DNA from: an uncultured Clostridia bacterium
GTDB taxonomy: Bacteria > Bacillota > Clostridia > Oscillospirales > Ruminococcaceae
Reading direction: 5' to 3'
Assembly (NCBI GenBank): GCA_947627205.1
Contig: CANQVE010000002.1
Coordinates: 1 to 64,000, forward strand
DNA length: 64,000 nt
Shown: positions 58,262 through 64,000 of the stretch, piece by piece
Layout: every line of letters begins with the position of its first letter
Numbering within the stretch: the stretch's first letter is position 1
Position numbers and translations under genes: made by a program
Notes under the pieces: generated by a model
Told to the model about the DNA's origin: nothing
The model's database searches: none
Seen by the model: the letters and a program-made list of their open reading frames with translations, nothing else

Positions 58262-58981
58262 ATGGGTGAAATGTCTGCTCCAAAGTACAAAAGGATCTTG
58301 CTGAAGCTGAGCGGAGAAGCTCTTGCAGGAAGCAAGGAAACAGGTCTTGATATGCCGACTGTTGAAAAAATCTGCGAGAGCATAAAGAAAACTGCCGACG
58401 CAGGAGTTCAGATAGGAATTGTTGTCGGCGGCGGAAACTTCTGGCGCGGAAGAGACGCCGTAGGTTCCGACCGTGCGAGAGCCGATCATATAGGAATGCT
58501 TGCGACGACAATGAACGCGCTTTTTGTCGCGGACGTTCTTGAAAGTCTTGGCTGTGTGGTAAGAGTTCAGACAGCAATAACTATGCAGCAGGTCGCAGAG
58601 CCGTTTATTCTCGGAAAGGCTTTGAGGCATTTTGAAAAAGGAAGAATAGTTATATTCGGCTGCGGCACGGGAAATCCGTTCTTTTCGACCGACAGCGCGG
58701 CTTCGCTGAGAGCGGCGGAGCTTAAAGCAGACGTTATTCTTAAAGCAACAATGGTAGACGGGATATATGATAAGGATCCCAAAAAATTCCCCGATGCGAA
58801 AAAGTTTGATACACTGACTTATCATGATATTCTTGTAAATAAACTTCAGGTAATGGACAGCGCCGCTGCCGCTATTTGTACCGATAATGATGTTCCTATT
58901 ATAGTATTTAACCTCGACCGCCCCGACAATATCTATGACGCGGCAATGGGTAAGCCTGTAGGAACGCTTGTTATAAACTAA
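58262..58981 (+). CDS. pyrH: UMP kinase
   Basis: A 239-residue amino-acid-kinase-fold enzyme that phosphorylates UMP to [46 protein letters not shown] and [17 protein letters not shown] are all canonical. CGGGGG sits ahead of the ATG; an upstream in-frame ATG overlaps the end of hom without a site. It starts the conserved pyrH-frr-uppS-cdsA-dxr-rseP block. Confidence 0.97.
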   Translation: MGEMSAPKYKRILLKLSGEALAGSKETGLDMPTVEKICESIKKTADAGVQIGIVVGGGNFWRGRDAVGSDRARADHIGMLATTMNALFVADVLESLGCVVRVQTAITMQQVAEPFILGKALRHFEKGRIVIFGCGTGNPFFSTDSAASLRAAELKADVILKATMVDGIYDKDPKKFPDAKKFDTLTYHDILVNKLQVMDSAAAAICTDNDVPIIVFNLDRPDNIYDAAMGKPVGTLVIN

Positions 58982-59001
58982 AACGGGAGGGTAAGATATT
59001 T

Positions 59002-59556
59002 ATGAAAGAAGTTATTTCAGCAACCAAAGAAAGAATGGAAAAGTGCATAACCGCGCTTTCAAATGAGCTTGCTTCAATTAGGGCGGGCAGAGCGAACCCT
59101 GCCGTTCTTGACAGAATTACTGTCGAGTATTACGGCACGCCTACTCCCATAAATCAAATGGCTTCAATTTCTGTTGCCGAAGCGAGGATACTTGTTGTAA
59201 CCCCGTATGATAAATCGCAGTTAAAGCCTATAGAAAAGGCTATACAGGCGAGCGACCTCGGAATAAATCCCGCAAACGACGGTTCGGTTTTGAGAATAGT
59301 TTTCCCTCAGCTTACCGAGGAGCGCCGCAAGGAGCTTTGCAAGACAGTAAGCAAGACCTGCGAGGAAAGCAAAGTCGCCGTAAGAAACGTTCGCCGCGAC
59401 GGAATGGATAAGATAAAAGCAAAGAAAAAAGCAAACGAAATAACCGAGGACGACGTTAAAGAAGCTGAAAAGGAAATTCAGAAGCTCACCGATAAGTATA
59501 TTGAAAAAATAGATAAGATCGGCGAAGATAAAGATAAGGAAATTATGTCTATCTAA
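59002..59556 (+). CDS. frr: ribosome recycling factor
   Basis: A 184-residue, two-domain RRF that works with EF-G to split post-termination ribosomes. [66 protein letters not shown] and [12 protein letters not shown] match the family throughout (each seen in sequence, quoted in part). GGGAGGGTAAGATATTT precedes the ATG. Its stop overlaps the uppS start by one base (TAATG). Confidence 0.98.
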   Translation: MKEVISATKERMEKCITALSNELASIRAGRANPAVLDRITVEYYGTPTPINQMASISVAEARILVVTPYDKSQLKPIEKAIQASDLGINPANDGSVLRIVFPQLTEERRKELCKTVSKTCEESKVAVRNVRRDGMDKIKAKKKANEITEDDVKEAEKEIQKLTDKYIEKIDKIGEDKDKEIMSI

Positions 59557-60260
59557 TGGAAGAAAATAAAATTCCCGCTCATATCGGCTTTATTATGGAC
59601 GGAAACGGACGTTGGGCGAAAAAGCGCGGACTTCCGCGAAATTTCGGCCATAATAAGGGAGCGGAGGTCTTTAAAAAGACTATAAATTGGTGCAGGGAAC
59701 TCGGGGTTAAATGTGCGACGTTCTATGCTTTTTCCACCGAAAATTGGAGGCGTCCCGCCGATGAAGTCGAGGGTATAATGAATTTGCTGAGGAGGTATAT
59801 AAAAGATATACGCTCTTATGCAAAGGAAAATGTACGTTTTATTATCCTTGGCGATATGTCCCAGCTTGCGGAGGATATACGGCTTGAGCTCAGCGATATA
59901 ATGGACAGCACAAAGGGCAATAACGGCTTTATCGCAGGTATCGCGCTGAATTACGGCGGGAGAGATGAAATAACGCGCGCTGCGAGGATACTTGCAATAA
60001 GATCGGCAAATTCGGAGATAGCTCCCGAAGATATAACGGAAAATTCTATAGAAGAATTGTTGTATACCGCCGAAATGCCGCCGCTTGATCTTATTATTCG
60101 TCCGAGCGGAGAACAAAGACTTTCAAATTTTCTTATCTGGCAGGCGGCTTATGCGGAATTTGTCTTTATGGACGTTCTGTGGCCCGACTTCTCCAAAAAA
60201 AATCTTGAATACGCTATTTCGGAATATTCTGCGAGAAACCGCAGATTTGGAGGAATATGA
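59556..60260 (+). CDS. uppS: undecaprenyl diphosphate synthase
   Basis: A 234-residue cis-prenyltransferase that makes C55-PP, the lipid carrier for peptidoglycan and the polysaccharide genes at the window start. MDGNGRWAKKRGLPRNFGH (catalytic Asp at 15), TFYAFSTENWRRP, ALNYGGRDEI and DLIIRPSGEQRLSNFLIWQ are the family motifs. The start is coupled to frr by a one-base overlap, so ribosomes reinitiate. Confidence 0.97.
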   Translation: MEENKIPAHIGFIMDGNGRWAKKRGLPRNFGHNKGAEVFKKTINWCRELGVKCATFYAFSTENWRRPADEVEGIMNLLRRYIKDIRSYAKENVRFIILGDMSQLAEDIRLELSDIMDSTKGNNGFIAGIALNYGGRDEITRAARILAIRSANSEIAPEDITENSIEELLYTAEMPPLDLIIRPSGEQRLSNFLIWQAAYAEFVFMDVLWPDFSKKNLEYAISEYSARNRRFGGI

Positions 60261-60285
60261 GCGTATTTATCCGAAAGGCATTCTA

Positions 60286-61119
60286 ATGGTTAAGAGAATT
60301 GTTTCCGCTGTTGTAGGAATAATCGTCGGTGTAAGTATTCTGATTATTGACAACAGCTATCTTTATATGGCGGTGATCGCGGCTTTTTCCGCTGCAGGCA
60401 CGTTTGAGCTTATAAATGCCGTTAAATGCGGAAAACATAAGTTCTTGTCGTGGTATTGTATAATCAGTGCATTTATAATACCGTTTGCCGTCTGTTTAGA
60501 TATTTTTGCTCCATACAGATTGTCAGCGCTTTTTTTGTATGTGATAGGTCTGCTTTTGATAATGCTTGTAAATCACAAGTCTATAAAACTCGCGGAGCTT
60601 GCGGCTTGCGGAGGAGCAGGGCTGTTTATACCGATGTCGCTGAGTTGTATAATCATTATAAGATATCTTTATGAAAGCCAGTCGGTTGGCGTATTTATGA
60701 TAGTTTATATGCTGTTCTGCGCGTGGTTTGGTGACGGCGGAGCATATTTTGCGGGAACTTTTTTCGGAAAGCATAAACTTTGTCCCGAAATAAGCCCTAA
60801 AAAAACAGTAGAGGGCTTTGTTGGCGGAATTATTACCGTTGGGATAGTGGTCACAATACAGTGCCTTGTATTTAATTTGCTTATTCAGCACAAGGTCACG
60901 ATGAATTACGCGGTGCTTATTCCCGTTTCGATCATAGCCTCGGCTATAGGAGTTCTCGGTGACCTTACTGCTTCGGTAATAAAAAGGCAGTATGAAATAA
61001 AGGATTTCGGAAATTTTATGCCGGGACACGGCGGAGTTCTCGATCGTTTTGACAGTGTGTTGTTTACAGTACCGTTTTTGTTCATTGTTTTCAGTTATAT
61101 TTCGCCGATATTGCAATGA
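60286..61119 (+). CDS. cdsA: phosphatidate cytidylyltransferase
   Basis: A 277-residue membrane enzyme with about eight spans that makes CDP-diacylglycerol. The C-terminal signature is ISPKKTVEGFVGGI, then GDLTASVIKRQYEIKDFGN and MPGHGGVLDRFDSVLF. I start at the ATG 25 bases after uppS, with AAAGG eight bases upstream; a much earlier in-frame start would lie inside uppS. A terminator lies after the stop. Confidence 0.95.
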   Translation: MVKRIVSAVVGIIVGVSILIIDNSYLYMAVIAAFSAAGTFELINAVKCGKHKFLSWYCIISAFIIPFAVCLDIFAPYRLSALFLYVIGLLLIMLVNHKSIKLAELAACGGAGLFIPMSLSCIIIIRYLYESQSVGVFMIVYMLFCAWFGDGGAYFAGTFFGKHKLCPEISPKKTVEGFVGGIITVGIVVTIQCLVFNLLIQHKVTMNYAVLIPVSIIASAIGVLGDLTASVIKRQYEIKDFGNFMPGHGGVLDRFDSVLFTVPFLFIVFSYISPILQ

Positions 61120-61126
61120 ATAATAA

Positions 61127-61165
61127 AGGGAGAAAACCTCGTTTTCTCCCTATTGATTTTATTAT
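61127..61165 (+). terminator. intrinsic terminator between cdsA and dxr
   Basis: AGGGAGAAAAC (61127-61137) pairs perfectly with GTTTTCTCCCT (61141-61151) over CTC, followed by ATTGATTTTATTATT. The U run is broken, so read-through into dxr is possible. Confidence 0.8.
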
Positions 61166-61207
61166 TGTAGTGATATATTTATCTAACTGCATTATGGAGA
61201 GTAAGCT

Positions 61208-62356
61208 ATGGAAATTGTTCTGCTCGGTTCAACAGGTTCTATAGGCACGCAGACATTAGACGTCTGCCGAATGCATAATATAAAAGTAAAGGCTTTGTCC
61301 GCAAACAGCAGTATTGAGATACTCGAAAAACAAGCTCGCGAATTTTGCCCCGAATATATTGCCGTTTCCGACGAAAAATATTACGGCGAAATAAAGAGCT
61401 TGCTTTCCGATACGAATATAAAAATACTTTGCGGAGAAGAAGCTGTCTGCGAGCTTGCGCAGTTAAAGTGCGACAGAGTAGTAAATGCGATCGTAGGATT
61501 TGCAGGGCTTTTGCCGACATTGACTGCACTAAAGGCGAAAAACAGCGTTGCTCTTGCAAACAAAGAAACTCTTGTCGCAGGCGGAGAGCTTGTGATGAAA
61601 ACGCTTAAAGAAAATAACACAAGTCTTTTGCTTATTGACAGCGAGCATTCGGCAATTTTCCAGTGCCTTACGGGAGCGGGAGAAAACAAGTTGTCGAAAA
61701 TAATCCTCACCGCTTCGGGAGGACCTTTTTTCGGAAAGAGCCGTGATGAGCTGAAAAATGTAACAAAAGCTCAGGCGCTTTCTCACCCTAATTGGAAAAT
61801 GGGCGCGAAAATAACCGTAGACAGTGCGACAATGATGAATAAAGGCTTGGAGCTTATAGAAGCGGTCAGATATTTCGGGGTAAGCCCCGAGCAGGTTGAA
61901 ATAGTCATTCACCGTCAGAGCATTGTCCATTCTGCCGTTGAGTTTGAGGACGGCGCAATAATTGCACAGCTCGGAACGGCGGATATGCGTATACCGATAC
62001 AGTTAGCGCTGACATATCCGAAAAGACAGCCTTGTCCCGCGAAAAAGCTATCTCTGACAGAAGTCGGAACGCTTACTTTTGAAAAACCCGATGAAGAAGT
62101 TTTCGACTGTCTTAGAGCCGCAAAAAAGGCGATAAAAATGGGCGGAAACGCGCCGTGTATCATAAACTGCGCGAACGAAGCGGCTGTTTCACTTTTTTTA
62201 AACGACAAGATAGGTTTTCTTGATATAGGAAGCGCAGTTGAAGATGCGCTTTCCGATGTTAAATTTATAAAAGATCCGTCGCTCGAAGAAATACTTGAAA
62301 CAAAACGAGCCGCGGAGAATTATGTTTATTCAAAATTCAAACAGGGGGAAATATGA
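61208..62356 (+). CDS. dxr: 1-deoxy-D-xylulose 5-phosphate reductoisomerase
   Basis: A 382-residue NADPH enzyme of the MEP isoprenoid pathway. VLLGSTGSIGTQTLDV is the nucleotide-binding start, NKETLVAGGELV, LLIDSEHSAIFQCL and TASGGPFFGKS follow, with WKMGAKITVDSATMMNKGLELIEA (in parts). The isoprenoid precursors serve UppS encoded just upstream. GGAGAG precedes the ATG, and the stop overlaps rseP by four bases. Confidence 0.97.
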   Translation: MEIVLLGSTGSIGTQTLDVCRMHNIKVKALSANSSIEILEKQAREFCPEYIAVSDEKYYGEIKSLLSDTNIKILCGEEAVCELAQLKCDRVVNAIVGFAGLLPTLTALKAKNSVALANKETLVAGGELVMKTLKENNTSLLLIDSEHSAIFQCLTGAGENKLSKIILTASGGPFFGKSRDELKNVTKAQALSHPNWKMGAKITVDSATMMNKGLELIEAVRYFGVSPEQVEIVIHRQSIVHSAVEFEDGAIIAQLGTADMRIPIQLALTYPKRQPCPAKKLSLTEVGTLTFEKPDEEVFDCLRAAKKAIKMGGNAPCIINCANEAAVSLFLNDKIGFLDIGSAVEDALSDVKFIKDPSLEEILETKRAAENYVYSKFKQGEI

Positions 62357-63426
62357 CTTTTCTTTCAATCATAATAACAATTCTGGTTTTTTGCGTTATC
62401 ATAATGCTTCATGAGTTGGGGCATTTCATTGCGGCAAAGGCTTGCGGAATTTATGTAAAAGAGTTCGCTTTCGGAATGGGACCTGCGATATTCCGCAAAA
62501 AGGGAAAAGAAACGGAATTTGTCGTTCGTGCGTTTCCCGTAGGCGGTTTTTGCGCGTTTGAAGATGATTTTGACGACGGCACTCCAAAGCCTGTTGAAAT
62601 GCAAAATCCTCGCGCTTATAACAGACGTCCTGTCTGGCAGAGAATTATAGTTATCATATCAGGTCCGCTTATGAACCTTATTTTAGGCTTTTTAGTCGTC
62701 GTTATTTCGCTATGTGCTTCGGAAGCAATGGCTTCTACAACTATAGCCCAATTCCGCGAGCAGAGCGTCAGCAACAGTACGCTTATGGTAAATGATGAGA
62801 TTTTGAGTATAGACGGACTTCCTATCTATTCAACATCCGATATAACCTATAAGCTCCAGAACAGCGACAGAAAAAATGCCGAGGGAAATCTTGTATATGA
62901 CTTTGTCGTAAAAAGGAACGGAGAAAAAATAACTCTGAAAGACGTCGAATTTATGACAACAACAAATGAGGACGGTTCAACAGGTGTTTATTTTGACTTT
63001 TACGTTTATCGGCTCGAAAAGAATTTTGTAAATGTTATAACACAAGGCTTTCGCGAAAGCCTTTCGACGGCAAGGATCATTATTCTCTCACTGTTTGATA
63101 TGATAACGGGAAAATACGGTATAAATGACCTCTCCGGACCGATAGGCGTAGGCTCTGTAATAACAGAAGCGGTGACGCATTATACCCTTGCCGAATTTTT
63201 GAGCATAGTATCGCTTATTTCAATAAACGTCGGCATATTCAATCTTATCCCCATACCCGCGCTGGACGGATGTAAACTTATATTCCTGCTCATTGAGCTT
63301 ATCATAAGAAAGCCCGTAAAGCCTCAGATAGAGGGAGCAGTGAATTTTGTAGGATTTGCGGCGCTGTTTTTGCTTATGATAGCCGTTACGTTCAATGATA
63401 TAGCAAGGCTTGCGGGAGGAGCTTAA
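62353..63426 (+). CDS. rseP: site-2 metalloprotease RseP (M50 with PDZ domain)
   Basis: A 357-residue membrane protease that cuts anti-sigma factors and signal-peptide remnants within the membrane. IIMLHELGHFIAAKACGI near residue 17 carries HExxH, and GMGPAIFRKKGKETEFVVRAFPVGGF follows. A single PDZ-like domain (DEILSIDGLPIYSTSDITYKL) occupies about 140-215, and IGIPALDGCKL-like IPIPALDGCKLIF near 300 contains the third zinc ligand Asp. Translation is coupled to dxr and to ispG. Confidence 0.95.
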   Translation: MTFLSIIITILVFCVIIMLHELGHFIAAKACGIYVKEFAFGMGPAIFRKKGKETEFVVRAFPVGGFCAFEDDFDDGTPKPVEMQNPRAYNRRPVWQRIIVIISGPLMNLILGFLVVVISLCASEAMASTTIAQFREQSVSNSTLMVNDEILSIDGLPIYSTSDITYKLQNSDRKNAEGNLVYDFVVKRNGEKITLKDVEFMTTTNEDGSTGVYFDFYVYRLEKNFVNVITQGFRESLSTARIIILSLFDMITGKYGINDLSGPIGVGSVITEAVTHYTLAEFLSIVSLISINVGIFNLIPIPALDGCKLIFLLIELIIRKPVKPQIEGAVNFVGFAALFLLMIAVTFNDIARLAGGA

Positions 63427-63427
63427 C

Positions 63428-64000
63428 TTGAAAACTGTTAAAGTCGGAAATATTGCTCTCGGAAACGGGAAAATTTACGTTCAGTCAATGCTTAATATTC
63501 CTGCCGACGATATTGAAAACAGCGTAAAACAGGCTGTAGAACTTGAAAAAGCAGGCTGTGAGATAATACGCGCGGCAGTACCGAAAATCGAAAACGCAGA
63601 GCTAATTTATGCCTTAAAAAACGCGGTATCCGTTCCGATAGTTGCGGATATTCATTTTGACTATAAGATAGCTTTGGCGTGTGTTGAAGCGGGAGTTGAC
63701 AAGATACGCATAAATCCCGGAAATATCGGTTCTGACGACAGAGTAAAGGCTGTCGCAGGTGCTTGTAAAGCAAAAAACATTCCCATAAGAATAGGCGTAA
63801 ATTCGGGTTCACTTGAAAAAAGCCTGCTTGAAAAATACGGAAGTCCTACGGCAGAAGCGCTTGTAGAAAGCGCTTTAGGTCATGTCAGACTGCTGAATAA
63901 ATTTGACTTTGACGATATTGTGATAAGCATAAAATCTTCAAACGTAAAACTTATGATAAGCGCATACAGACTTCTCGCACAGCAAACCAATTATCCGCTT
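63428..64000 (+). CDS. ispG: 4-hydroxy-3-methylbut-2-enyl diphosphate synthase, 5' part (3' end outside window)
   Basis: The gene starts with TTG one base after the rseP stop, with GGGAGGAGC in the rseP end as ribosome binding site, and runs open for 191 codons to the window edge. KTVKVGNIALGNGKIYVQSM, CEIIRAAVPKIENAE, PIVADIHFDYKIALACVEAG and VDKIRINPGNIG are IspG motifs. The enzyme carries a [4Fe-4S] cluster, whose cysteine motifs lie in the missing C-terminus, and acts near the end of the MEP pathway. It completes the dxr-rseP-ispG order. Confidence 0.95.
   Translation, partial: MKTVKVGNIALGNGKIYVQSMLNIPADDIENSVKQAVELEKAGCEIIRAAVPKIENAELIYALKNAVSVPIVADIHFDYKIALACVEAGVDKIRINPGNIGSDDRVKAVAGACKAKNIPIRIGVNSGSLEKSLLEKYGSPTAEALVESALGHVRLLNKFDFDDIVISIKSSNVKLMISAYRLLAQQTNYPL

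Overview
The window looks like a chromosomal segment of a spore-forming, low-to-mid GC Firmicute of class Clostridia, probably a gut Ruminococcaceae/Oscillospiraceae-type organism. The evidence is a SpoVT regulator, a SigK-type sigma-factor half gene, a SpoIVFB-like M50 protease, the order pyrH-frr-uppS-cdsA-dxr-rseP-ispG, strong AGGAGG-type ribosome binding sites, and many TTGACA-N17-TATAAT promoters. The genus is inference only.

Region 1 (1-16.2 kb) is the 3' part of a surface-polysaccharide locus. It holds dTDP-rhamnose genes (rfbB end, rfbD), two glycosyltransferases, a DUF4422 protein, a Wzy-like polymerase, a Wzx-like flippase and a LicD-type phosphotransferase. An unusual decoration module follows: a MenD-family TPP enzyme, a pyruvyltransferase-family protein, a class V and a class I/II PLP enzyme, a TagD-type cytidylyltransferase fused to a Gfo/Idh oxidoreductase, and an aldo-keto reductase with two cysteine clusters. 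A reasonable reading is that the module makes a CDP-activated phospho-substituent that LicD attaches to the glycan. The module is bounded by gene relics: an aldo-keto reductase tail before the class V aminotransferase, an aminotransferase head after the aldo-keto reductase, then a glf tail. Together these suggest a circularly permuted or duplicated-and-deleted module.

Region 2 (16.2-25.3 kb) is accessory DNA: a helicase with six helicase-associated repeats, a frameshifted HD-domain gene bracketed by duplicated terminators, a WYL regulator with a candidate operator, tRNA-Pro(CGG), an LRR protein with a recent 264-bp internal duplication, and two genes of unknown function.

Region 3 (25.4-30.6 kb) is a five-gene operon: MBOAT acyltransferase, split DHHW-type proteins, FkbH-like HAD protein and acyl carrier protein. 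Its layout parallels the Dlt D-alanylation system, with an FkbH-type loader in place of DltA. It is the best candidate for an undescribed system, possibly glyceryl transfer to an extracellular polymer.

Region 4 (30.6-41.3 kb) holds small housekeeping genes (C39-like, Nudix, DUF1653, a deformylase with an altered motif), an SLC13/ArsB-type transporter, a YtrA-like GntR/ABC operon with a clear operator, a SigK C-terminal half gene, a MATE pump, an FAD/Rieske oxidoreductase and spoVT.

Region 5 (41.4-56.9 kb) is cell-wall and metabolic genes: two GHL10-type envelope proteins (one fused to an amidase), a two-gene unknown cassette again bracketed by similar hairpins, alr, an LCP-like protein, a LUD protein, a ROK kinase, ilvD, an M50 protease, an AIM24-family protein, glgA and a DUF2871 protein. 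Region 6 (57.0-64.0 kb) is hom, pyrH, frr, uppS, cdsA, dxr, rseP and the start of ispG, the conserved isoprenoid/envelope block.

Functions are assigned from motifs read by eye; no database search was run.
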